A stretch of 10,187 nt of DNA. It comes from Deltaproteobacteria bacterium RBG_16_44_11. Lineage in GTDB: Bacteria; Desulfobacterota; Syntrophia; Syntrophales; Smithellaceae. The notes below the pieces were generated by a model, which was not told the DNA's origin, ran no database searches, and saw only the letters and a program-made list of their open reading frames with translations. Shown here in pieces: positions 1 to 6,266 of the stretch. The translations under genes and the position numbers were made by a program. Position 1 is the stretch's first letter; every line of letters begins with the position of its first letter. Where the stretch lies: positions 26,395 through 36,581 of the forward strand of contig MGQN01000012.1 in assembly GCA_001797845.1 (NCBI GenBank), read 5' to 3'.

Positions 1-473
1 TCACCAAAAGCTCCGTTTTAGTCGAAGATAAACTCTTTGCCACGCTGGACACAAAAAGCGCACGGCTGCGCTTTCCCCGCGATACCGAAGCCATCATTAC
101 CGATACGGTTGGTTTTATCCGCAATTTGCCGCAGGAACTGTTTGCCGCCTTCCGGGCGACGCTCGACGAGCTGGATGATGCCGATATGCTTTTGCATGTG
201 ATTGACATCAGCAATAATCAATTTGAAGAACAGATTCGGGCTGTGGAAAATATTTTGGAAGATCTCGATATTAAAAATAAGCCGACGCTAAGAGTATTCA
301 ATAAGGCCGATCGCATTGCCGATAAAGATTTGTTGCAAAACCTCTGCCAGCTCTTTGATGCCATTGCCGTTTGTGCTTTGGATAAAACGACCCTTTACGG
401 AATGCTTTCGAAAATAGAATACCTGCTGGCAGGGAAAGGCTTTTCAGCAGGCAAAATTTATGATAAGAGCTGA
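1..473 (+). CDS. hflX: GTPase HflX, C-terminal part (5' end outside window)
   Basis: This is the 3' portion of HflX, a translation-factor-class GTPase that binds the 50S ribosomal subunit and helps split or rescue stalled ribosomes in the cytoplasm. The first complete codon is at position 3, and 156 residues are visible before the TGA at 471-473. The fragment opens in the switch region, with DKLFATLDT at residues 9-17. It then shows the G3 motif DTVGF (34-38) followed by IRNLP, the HflX-typical stretch FRATLDEL (50-57), and the G4 motif NKAD (100-103). The expected G5 'SA' element is replaced by CALDKTT (124-130), which is divergent but in the right place. The N-terminal HflX domain and the P-loop lie upstream of the window. 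The downstream phosphoesterase gene is on the same strand 68 bases away, so co-transcription is possible. The family call is secure. Confidence 0.93.
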   Translation, partial: TKSSVLVEDKLFATLDTKSARLRFPRDTEAIITDTVGFIRNLPQELFAAFRATLDELDDADMLLHVIDISNNQFEEQIRAVENILEDLDIKNKPTLRVFNKADRIADKDLLQNLCQLFDAIAVCALDKTTLYGMLSKIEYLLAGKGFSAGKIYDKS

Positions 474-529
474 CGACAAGTTTGGGGTAATACGATGATG
501 ACCGGAAATCCGAAAAGGCGGTTATGAGC

Positions 530-535
530 AAGGAG
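530..535 (+). promoter_or_regulatory. Ribosome binding site that decides the start of the 5'-nucleotidase gene
   Basis: AAGGAG lies six bases before the ATG at 542. An in-frame ATG at 524 has only a weak AAGG-type sequence upstream. The 542 start also puts the signal peptide directly at the N-terminus (MKLLRVTIILAVAFF), so 542 is preferred. Confidence 0.75.
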
Positions 536-541
536 AGAAAA

Positions 542-2512
542 ATGAAATTGTTGCGCGTCACAATTATTTTAGCCGTTGCCTTTTTTTCAATAAACATCCA
601 TGCCGCCCCAAAACTTCTCACTATTGTTCACACCAACGATCTGCACTCACATTTGCAGGGCTTTTCTCCCGAACTGGACTATCAGCCATTTACCGTTAAT
701 GCCGATAAGACGCTCGGCGGCTGGTCGCGCATTGCCGCCGTCATTAAAAATACAAAAAAAGAAAGGAAAAATCCGGTGCTGACGCTGGATTCCGGCGATT
801 ACACCATGGGCTCGCTTTTTCACATGCTGGCGCGCGAAGAAGCTTTTGAATTGCGTCTGCTTGACGCTATGGGCTATGACGCCGTCACGCTGGGCAATCA
901 TGAATTTGATTTAAAGCCTACTGGGCTGGCATATATGTTGAGAACGGCCAAAGCCCGCAAAGGATTGCCCCAAGTCGTTTTTGCCAGCGCGATTTTCGAT
1001 AAAAATAATTCCGCCGATGATTCTTTGCAAGCCGCGTTTAACGAGATTCCGGTAAAAGATTACACCGTTTTGGTACGCGACGGCATTAAAATCGGTATCT
1101 TCGGAATTATGGGCAAGGATGCCGCCGAGGTGTCACCTTTTGCCAAGCCGGTAACTTTTCGCGATCCGGTAGAAGTTTCCCGCAAAATCGTCCGCACCCT
1201 GCGGGAAAAAGAAAAAGTGGATATTGTTGTTTGTCTTTCCCACAGCGGCTTGAGAGCGGCATACCCAAAAAAATCTGAAGATGAAATTCTTGCCCGTAAA
1301 GTCAAAGGAATCGACATCATTGTCAGCGGTCACACGCATGAAGTATATTCTGCCCCGATTAAAGCAGGGCAGACGATCATTGTTGAGTCAGGAATTTACG
1401 GAAAACATGTAGGCATTCTGGATATCGCTTATGCTGAGGGGAAGGTCGAGCTGAAAAACTATAAAATGGTCGCCATCGACAGCTCCATTGCGGGCGACAG
1501 GGCAACCCAAAATATTATCGACGGCTTCAAGAAAAAAATAAACGCGCAATTTCTTGCCGGCTTCGGATTGAGCTACGACAAAATCATTGCCCGTACAAGC
1601 TGGGATTTGGAAATCTCCGCTGAGGAATCTCCTTTAGGAAACATGATTACCGATTCCATCCGCTGGTATGTCAATAAATTTGACTCCAGGAAAAACGATT
1701 CGTTGAGCCGTGTGGTTATCGCCGTGGAATCCAACGGCGTTATCCGCGATAATTTGCTTGCCGGCAGGACAGGACTTATTTCGGTCGGCGATTTGTTCCG
1801 TACCATACCTCTGGGTATCGGCATGGATAAAGAATTCAGCATGGGGTACCCGCTCATTAGTTTTTACCTTTACGGCTATGAAATCAAAAGGGCGCTAGAA
1901 ATCTTAACCAGTGTTTATCCTAAAAAGGGCTATAACTATTTTCTGCAGATTTCCGGTGTGCGTTTTGAGTACAACCCGCACCGCGTGATTTTCGACCGGG
2001 TGACGAATATCGAGATAGGTTCTGAAGAAGAAGGATACCAACCGCTGAATTATCGGGAAGGGAACAGAACGCTTTACCGGGTGGCGGCAAATATTTACAA
2101 TGCTACTTTTTTAAAAGTCATTGGAAATTATACGTATCGCTTTTTGGATATTTCTCCGAAAGACAGAAAGGGAAGAGCGGTAAGAAATCTGACCGACTTG
2201 AGAGTGGACGCGGATAAATCCAGGCCGGGCATACAGGAACTCAAGCAGTGGCAGGGGGTTATGGAATACGTTCAGTCGTTCAAAGACACCAGCGGCGACG
2301 GCATCCCTGATTTGCCGGAAAAATATAAAAGCAAACTTGGACGCATTGTCGTGAAGCCAAGCTGGCATCCCGCCGCTCTGGTTTCGAGAGCGACTTTGCC
2401 CACCATCCTGGCGCTTTTAATTATCGGGTTGGCTTCTTTTGCGATAATTTATTGTGCTATTCGCATTATGAAAAAAAGAAAAAAAAGACGCAGCAGTTTG
2501 AAGTTCAAATAA
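542..2512 (+). CDS. Exported, membrane-anchored 5'-nucleotidase-family metallophosphoesterase
   Basis: This is a 656-residue protein of the UshA/5'-nucleotidase family, which hydrolyses nucleotides or related phosphate esters outside the cytoplasm. Residues 1-22 are a signal peptide (basic MKLLR, hydrophobic core, cleavage probably near IHAA). The metallophosphatase domain shows the dimetal ligand motifs in order: DLHSH (33-37), SGD (84-86), GNHE (118-121), the His of LSHSG (234) and GHTH (263-266). The 5'-nucleotidase C-terminal domain follows, with SPLGNMITD (363-371), SNGVIRDNL (397-405) and YFLQISG (466-472), the substrate-binding half. A Ca-binding-like motif, DTSGDGIPD, is at 582-590. 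One membrane helix (about 619-640) precedes a lysine/arginine-rich tail, so the enzyme is probably anchored with its catalytic domains outside. UshA itself is soluble and periplasmic, so the anchor is a variation. The exact substrate cannot be read from the sequence. It may be co-transcribed with hflX. Confidence 0.9.
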   Translation: MKLLRVTIILAVAFFSINIHAAPKLLTIVHTNDLHSHLQGFSPELDYQPFTVNADKTLGGWSRIAAVIKNTKKERKNPVLTLDSGDYTMGSLFHMLAREEAFELRLLDAMGYDAVTLGNHEFDLKPTGLAYMLRTAKARKGLPQVVFASAIFDKNNSADDSLQAAFNEIPVKDYTVLVRDGIKIGIFGIMGKDAAEVSPFAKPVTFRDPVEVSRKIVRTLREKEKVDIVVCLSHSGLRAAYPKKSEDEILARKVKGIDIIVSGHTHEVYSAPIKAGQTIIVESGIYGKHVGILDIAYAEGKVELKNYKMVAIDSSIAGDRATQNIIDGFKKKINAQFLAGFGLSYDKIIARTSWDLEISAEESPLGNMITDSIRWYVNKFDSRKNDSLSRVVIAVESNGVIRDNLLAGRTGLISVGDLFRTIPLGIGMDKEFSMGYPLISFYLYGYEIKRALEILTSVYPKKGYNYFLQISGVRFEYNPHRVIFDRVTNIEIGSEEEGYQPLNYREGNRTLYRVAANIYNATFLKVIGNYTYRFLDISPKDRKGRAVRNLTDLRVDADKSRPGIQELKQWQGVMEYVQSFKDTSGDGIPDLPEKYKSKLGRIVVKPSWHPAALVSRATLPTILALLIIGLASFAIIYCAIRIMKKRKKRRSSLKFK

Positions 2513-2662
2513 AGAGAAAAAAATAGGCTGAAGGCCGAAGCAAAGCCCGGCGCATGCCGGGGCCGAAGACTAAAGGCTGAAGGATAAAGGTTGAAGCGGA
2601 GCGCAATGCGCGGAGTCCGGCGAATACCGGAGCTGAAGACTTTTAAGAAAGGGTTATTAACC
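2513..2662. repeat. Intergenic patch of short direct repeats and G+C-rich hairpins
   Basis: No gene is seen here. GGCTGAAGG occurs at 2526-2534 and again at 2575-2583, within a run of related words (CTGAAG, CCGAAGAC, GTTGAAG). Three small palindromes are embedded: CCCGGC/GCCGGG (2546-2551 and 2556-2561, loop GCAT), GCGC/GCGC (2601-2611, loop AAT) and TCCGG/CCGGA (2616-2620 and 2627-2631). None is followed by a T-run, so a standard intrinsic terminator for the upstream gene is not evident. The patch resembles degenerate dispersed intergenic repeats, but I cannot name a family. Confidence 0.5.
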
Positions 2663-2972
2663 GTCTTATAATTGTCTACTTCAGCGTCATTCCGGCGGAG
2701 AGACTGTGTCGCAATAGGAGAAAACAGCTTCAAAATCGTCATACCGGCGAAAGCCGGCATCCAGAACTTACTGAAAATACTGGATTCCCCCGTATCAAGT
2801 ACGGGGCAGGCTCTTCGTCGCGCTCTGCTGGAATTTATCCGGCGTATGCTGGACGGAATGACAAAAATGGTAATTGCGACACAGTCTCGGAAGCCGGAAT
2901 CCAGTGTTTTCTGGATGCCGGATACCCTGAAGGGCACGCGTCAAGTCCGGCATGACAAGATTATTATGAGAC
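2663..2972. mobile_element. Composite MITE-like repeat element A, carrying a nested second insertion
   Basis: The ends are imperfect inverted repeats: GTCTTATAATT at 2663-2673 and ATTATTATGAGAC at 2960-2972. The same ends flank a second locus at 7345-7458. Inside is a 'VIPAKAGIQ'-type hairpin unit (2686-2956). It has a left arm GTCATTCCGGC (2686-2696) with partner GCCGGAAT (2893-2900), a stem ATCCAG/CTGGAT (2899-2904 and 2911-2916), and a stem ATGCCGGA/TCCGGCAT (2915-2922 and 2946-2953) with TCAAG in its loop. The first hairpin loop is interrupted by a separate insertion listed below. An 18-base piece with its own small hairpin (2923-2940) lengthens the last loop. No transposase is encoded, so any mobility would be in trans. 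The element ends seven bases before the porG start codon. Confidence 0.6.
2700..2888. mobile_element. Nested insertion with perfect 16-bp terminal inverted repeats
   Basis: GAGACTGTGTCGCAAT (2700-2715) and ATTGCGACACAGTCTC (2873-2888) are exact inverse complements bounding 189 bp. GGA occurs just outside each end (2697-2699 and 2889-2891), consistent with a 3-bp target duplication. The insert carries its own complete hairpin unit at 2738-2862: CCGGC/GCCGG with a GAAA loop (2744-2757), ATCCAG/CTGGAT (2759-2764 and 2780-2785), and CCCCGTA/TACGGGG with a TCAAG loop (2788-2806). It has no open frame resembling a transposase, so it would be a non-autonomous element. The boundaries are directly visible; mobility is inferred. 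Confidence 0.6.
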
Positions 2973-2979
2973 AGTCATT

Positions 2980-3579
2980 ATGCGCGATCACAAAAAATTA
3001 AAGGCATTTGAGTTAACGGACGAGAAGGATTTTATTGAAATCCGCTGGCATGGACGGGGCGGTCAGGGCGCAATAACGGCGGCAAAGATTGTTGCCTCAG
3101 CTGCCTTTGTCTCCGGTTATTTGGGGGTTGTCATGGCTCCAACTTTTGGCACGGAGCGCCGGGGCGCACCGGTCATGACATCCCTGAAGATATCCAGGCG
3201 CAAAATTTATGATTTATCACCCATCGAGAAACCGGATATCATTGTCGTCCTTGACCACCTGCTGCTTGCCGAGGCGGATGTCACCTGCGGCCTTAAGCCC
3301 GGCGGGATAATTGTTTTGAACACGCCAAAGGCTTTTGAATCCTACAACTTTAAAGATTACCGGCTGGCCACTGCAGATATTACGGCAATATCTGTTGAGG
3401 CGGGCCTTCCTCACGGCATGGTCAATGCCGGGATCATCGGAACGCTGGCGCGAGCCACAAACCTCCTGGGAATGGATATTCTGATTCAAGGCATTGAAGA
3501 GGAATTTCGCACAAGAAACCCCGAAAAGAACTCATTGGCGGCAAAGATAGCTTTCGAAAGAACTGTGGCGCGAGGTTGA
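2980..3579 (+). CDS. porG: 2-oxoacid:ferredoxin oxidoreductase, gamma subunit
   Basis: This 199-residue subunit belongs to the pyruvate/ketoisovalerate:ferredoxin oxidoreductase gamma family (POR family). These enzymes cleave a 2-oxoacid with CoA to acyl-CoA and CO2 and reduce ferredoxin, or run in reverse, in the anaerobic cytoplasm. The family signature HGRGGQG is at residues 24-30, with GTERRGAPV at 57-65 and the PHGMVNAG stretch typical of the fold further on; the length is normal. It is the first gene of a four-gene cluster and its stop lies just before the porD start. The ATG at 2980 lacks a convincing ribosome binding site (only GAG at 2968-2970), and the next in-frame Met is beyond the signature, so 2980 remains the best start. 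Its upstream sequence is repeat element A, which makes the promoter unclear. Pyruvate is the default substrate but is not proven. Confidence 0.93.
   Translation: MRDHKKLKAFELTDEKDFIEIRWHGRGGQGAITAAKIVASAAFVSGYLGVVMAPTFGTERRGAPVMTSLKISRRKIYDLSPIEKPDIIVVLDHLLLAEADVTCGLKPGGIIVLNTPKAFESYNFKDYRLATADITAISVEAGLPHGMVNAGIIGTLARATNLLGMDILIQGIEEEFRTRNPEKNSLAAKIAFERTVARG
3571..3575 (+). promoter_or_regulatory. Ribosome binding site that decides the porD start
   Basis: CGAGG inside the last codons of porG lies six bases before the ATG at 3582. The alternative TTG at 3576 overlaps the porG stop and would have no spacing to this site, so ATG 3582 is preferred and the genes are separated by two bases. Confidence 0.6.
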
Positions 3580-3581
3580 AA

Positions 3582-3896
3582 ATGGGCACTCGAAATTATC
3601 GAAGAAAAACTTCCCACAGCGAACACGGGCCGGGTGACGGCGGAAGGACCGGTTCATGGAGGGTGGAAAGGCCGGTATTGAACACAAGCCTTTGCATCCC
3701 CTGTAAAAGAAATGCCGAGGCCTGTTTCATGTGCTGGCTGTTCTGTCCGGAGGTTGTAATCTCCAGGACGATCCCGCCGGCAATCGACCTGGAATACTGC
3801 AAGGGATGCGGCATCTGCGCTGAAGAATGTCCGACGAAGGCCATAACCATGGTGGATGAGGCGGATTTTACAGATGAAGACAAGGACAAGGAATAG
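3582..3896 (+). CDS. porD: 2-oxoacid:ferredoxin oxidoreductase, delta (ferredoxin-like) subunit
   Basis: This 104-residue iron-sulfur subunit relays electrons from the catalytic core to external ferredoxin. The PorD-typical lead-in TGSWRVERPV is at residues 23-32. The second cluster motif is canonical: C73-x2-C76-x2-C79-x3-C83-P. The first is unusual. Its cysteines are C38-x2-C41-x6-C48-x2-C51-x3-C55-P, so no cysteine stands three residues before C48, where the standard motif needs one. The loop could bind a cluster through C38, C41, C51 and C55, as in ferredoxins with an insertion in one motif, leaving C48 spare. The tail is strongly acidic (DEADFTDEDKDKE). It lies between porG and porA, six bases before the porA ATG. 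The family call is firm; cluster ligation in the first motif is open. Confidence 0.9.
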   Translation: MGTRNYRRKTSHSEHGPGDGGRTGSWRVERPVLNTSLCIPCKRNAEACFMCWLFCPEVVISRTIPPAIDLEYCKGCGICAEECPTKAITMVDEADFTDEDKDKE

Positions 3897-3902
3897 GATG
3901 TC

Positions 3903-5102
3903 ATGCATATTATAGAAAACGGAAACGTCGCCGCCGCTCTGGGCGTTTTGCTTTGCCGTGTCAATGTCATCGCCGCCTATCCCATCACCCCGCAGACGCC
4001 TCTTACGGAAAGACTTTCGGAGTACGTGGAATCAGGTGAAATGCAAGCCGAGTACATTCCCGTCGAGAGTGAACATTCCGCCCTGGCTGTTTGCATCGCG
4101 GCATCATCGGCCGGCGCCAGGACTTTTACCGCGACCAGCGCCAACGGGCTTCTCTACATGCATGAACAGGTCCAGTGGGCGGCCGGCGCCAGGCTTCCCA
4201 TTGTGATGTGTGTGGTCAACAGGGCCGTAGGCGCCCCCTGGAATGTCTGGAACGATCAGCAGGACTCGATCTCACAACGCGATACCGGTTGGATACAGAT
4301 GTATTGCTCTGACCACCAGCAAATTATTGATGCGGTCATCAAGGCCTACTGGCTGGCGGAAAAAGTGAGCATCCCGATCATGGTCTGCTATGACGGGTAT
4401 ATCCTTTCTCACACCTATATGCCCTTTGATGTGCCGGATCAGGAAAAGGTTGATGCGTTTCTGTCGCCCTTTCGGCCGGACTATGCCCTTAATCCTGATC
4501 AACCTGCCAATCTCAATACGGTAACCCTTCCTGACGTACGGATGGATGTCCGCGGTGAGCTTGCCCACGGATATATGGAAATTCGCTATCTGCTTCAGGA
4601 AGAAATGCGGACATCGCTTACCGTCGCCGCGGAAGCGGAAAAAAGGTTTGCCGATATTTTTGGCCGGGGCGGCGATCCGTATATAGAGCCTTATCTTTGC
4701 GCTGATGCCCAATATATTGCTGTCGGGCTTGGGTCGCTCACCTACCAGCTGCGCGTTTCCGTGGATGTCCTAAGAAAAGAGGGTATTAAAGTAGGCGTCA
4801 TGGGCGTTCGCTTCTACCGGCCTTTCCCGGATGAGGCGCTGGCCGAAGCACTCAAGGGGAAAAAAGGCGTTATCGTTTTTGAAAAGGCATTGAGCTACGG
4901 CTATGAAGGCGCGCTGGTTTCGGATTTAAAGTCCGCGCTCTATGATCATCTTGCCGGCACTGGCGTAATGCCTATGGTCCAGAATATAATTTTGGGAATC
5001 GGCGGCCGCGACATTCGGACGGAAGATTTGACACAAGCCCTCCGGGCGGCGGCCAAAAGCAGAGTCTCAAGACAGCCCGTATGGATAGGGCTCAAGCTTT
5101 AG
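3903..5102 (+). CDS. porA: 2-oxoacid:ferredoxin oxidoreductase, alpha subunit
   Basis: This 399-residue alpha subunit carries the pyrimidine-binding thiamine diphosphate domain and the transketolase C-terminal-like domain. Visible family motifs are AAYPITPQTPL (24-34), VESEHSA (54-60, containing the conserved Glu region), TATSANGLLYMHE (76-88), RDTGW (126-130) and GVRFYRPFP (301-309) in the C-terminal domain. The stretch WNVWNDQQDS (114-123) differs from the INIHGDHSD-like form I would expect in classical pyruvate enzymes, which leaves the oxoacid substrate uncertain: pyruvate, branched-chain or aryl oxoacids are all possible. AGGA sequences overlap the porD stop upstream of ATG 3903, suggesting translational coupling. 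The length is normal and there are no breaks. It forms the catalytic core with PorB. Confidence 0.93.
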   Translation: MHIIENGNVAAALGVLLCRVNVIAAYPITPQTPLTERLSEYVESGEMQAEYIPVESEHSALAVCIAASSAGARTFTATSANGLLYMHEQVQWAAGARLPIVMCVVNRAVGAPWNVWNDQQDSISQRDTGWIQMYCSDHQQIIDAVIKAYWLAEKVSIPIMVCYDGYILSHTYMPFDVPDQEKVDAFLSPFRPDYALNPDQPANLNTVTLPDVRMDVRGELAHGYMEIRYLLQEEMRTSLTVAAEAEKRFADIFGRGGDPYIEPYLCADAQYIAVGLGSLTYQLRVSVDVLRKEGIKVGVMGVRFYRPFPDEALAEALKGKKGVIVFEKALSYGYEGALVSDLKSALYDHLAGTGVMPMVQNIILGIGGRDIRTEDLTQALRAAAKSRVSRQPVWIGLKL

Positions 5103-5111
5103 GAGAAGCGG

Positions 5112-6014
5112 ATGCAGGCGAAGACTACCATTTTAAGTTTACCGACCCAGGAATTTGTTCATCCGGGGACAAGAGCCTGCACCGGCTGCGGCCTGGCCAT
5201 TGCCTACAGGGTGGGCCTCAAGGCCCTGGGGAAAGACACCATCCTGATTGTGCCGCCGAGCTGCCTTACCGTGCTTCAGGGGCTTTTCCCGATTGCCTCG
5301 ACCAAGCTTCCGTGCCTGAATGTGACGTTTGCCTCCACCGCAGCCGCGGCCACCGGAATCCTGGCTGCCTTGAAGTCGCAGGGAAAGACTAATATCAAAG
5401 TGGCGGCATGGGCAGGCGACGGCGGGACAAGCGATATCGGCTTGCAGGCTTTATCGGGCGCCGCGGAACGTGGCGATAATTTCATCTACCTGTGCTACGA
5501 CAACGAAGGTTATATGAACACCGGCGCTCAGCGCTCGGGCACAACCCCTATCGGCGCTCTGACCGCAAACACGCCGTTTAAGGGAAAACTGCAGCAAAAA
5601 AAGGATGTGCCGGCAATCATGGCGGCGCATAACTTAAGCTATATTGCCGCGTGTTCTGCTTCATACCCGCTTGACCTTTTTGACAAGATCAGAAAATGCG
5701 TGGATATGCCGGGCACCAAATACATCCATATTCATATCCCTTGCCCGCCGGGCTGGGGATATGACCCGAGATATGGGATAAAGATCGGCCGGCTGGCCGT
5801 GGAAACCGGATATTATGACCTCTACGAGATCGTCAATGGTGAGTTCAAACTTACCGCGGCATCAGAAAAGCTTGTGGAAAAACGGAAGCTGATACCGGTC
5901 CGTGAATACTTCCGTTCGCAGTCACGCTTCAAGATTCTTGCCGATACGCAGATAGCAGAGATACAGCATCAGATAGATGCGAAGTGGGCGGGTTATTATA
6001 AAAAAGACGAGTAA
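5112..6014 (+). CDS. porB: 2-oxoacid:ferredoxin oxidoreductase, beta subunit
   Basis: This 300-residue beta subunit binds the thiamine diphosphate pyrophosphate with Mg2+ and the proximal [4Fe-4S] cluster. Cluster ligands can be placed at C23 and C26 (RACTGCG), C51 (PPSC) and C211 (HIPCP), the three-plus-one pattern of this family. The thiamine diphosphate motif starts at GDGGT (102-106), continues through SDIG and ends in NEGYMNTG (131-138). GGAG at 5102-5105 lies six bases before the ATG, overlapping the porA stop. It is the last gene of the porGDAB cluster, and no clear intrinsic terminator follows. All cofactor residues are present, so the complex should be functional. The substrate is not decided by this subunit. 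Confidence 0.95.
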   Translation: MQAKTTILSLPTQEFVHPGTRACTGCGLAIAYRVGLKALGKDTILIVPPSCLTVLQGLFPIASTKLPCLNVTFASTAAAATGILAALKSQGKTNIKVAAWAGDGGTSDIGLQALSGAAERGDNFIYLCYDNEGYMNTGAQRSGTTPIGALTANTPFKGKLQQKKDVPAIMAAHNLSYIAACSASYPLDLFDKIRKCVDMPGTKYIHIHIPCPPGWGYDPRYGIKIGRLAVETGYYDLYEIVNGEFKLTAASEKLVEKRKLIPVREYFRSQSRFKILADTQIAEIQHQIDAKWAGYYKKDE

Positions 6015-6266
6015 TGTATTCAGGGCGTGATAATTTTGCATATCTACGCTGCTTTGCATACCTAGTTGCATTCAAAGGATAACGCGGCGGCAAGGAGGAG
6101 GCTCCGCAGGCGTATTACTACTAATACGTTGAGGAAGCCGACGACGAAGCCAACAAAGTTAGCCAAAGACCGGAAGCGCGTCCCGCAAGGGAGCGCATAG
6201 CAAATAAAGTTTTTACCTTACCGGTAATTACCATCTGCGAGATGGTAACTTACATGCGGCTCGGTA
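6015..6266. repeat. Hairpin-rich spacer between convergent porB and dehydratase genes
   Basis: No gene is seen. TTTGCATA occurs twice, 18 bases apart (6035-6042 and 6053-6060), followed by TTGCATT (6066-6072). Perfect inverted repeats are CGTATTA/TAATACG (6111-6117 and 6122-6128, loop CTAC), the palindrome TTACCGGTAA (6218-6227) and TTACCATCT/AGATGGTAA (6228-6236 and 6240-6248, loop GCG). A fourth stem, GCGCGTCCC with GGGAGCGC, closes on a GCAA tetraloop (6176-6196) with one bulged G. None has the T-run of an intrinsic terminator on either strand. The left part resembles dispersed intergenic repeats of Desulfobacterota, but that is from memory and not verified. Confidence 0.45.

Noticed and set aside
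2546..2631. Hairpins as an intrinsic terminator of the phosphoesterase gene
   Set aside because: Stems are short and none is followed by a run of T.
2449..2937. Open frame on the minus strand containing MPAFAGMT
   Set aside because: It is the reverse-strand translation of the same repeats and overlaps the end of the phosphoesterase gene.
2686..2956. CRISPR-like array
   Set aside because: The repeated units are hairpins of unequal size nested in one another, without regular spacing or unique spacers.
2672..3001. Open frame on the plus strand reading IVIPAKAGIQ and related text
   Set aside because: This is the well-known spurious translation of hairpin repeats. The frame spans two nested repeats and runs into porG in another frame.
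4272..4712. Long minus-strand open frame inside porA
   Set aside because: It is fully embedded in a strongly supported gene, resembles no known protein and is a shadow frame.
2980..6014. Possible horizontal acquisition of the por cluster because it looks richer in G+C than hflX and waaA
   Set aside because: The difference is an impression; no composition was computed and the neighbouring dehydratase looks similar, so no claim is made.
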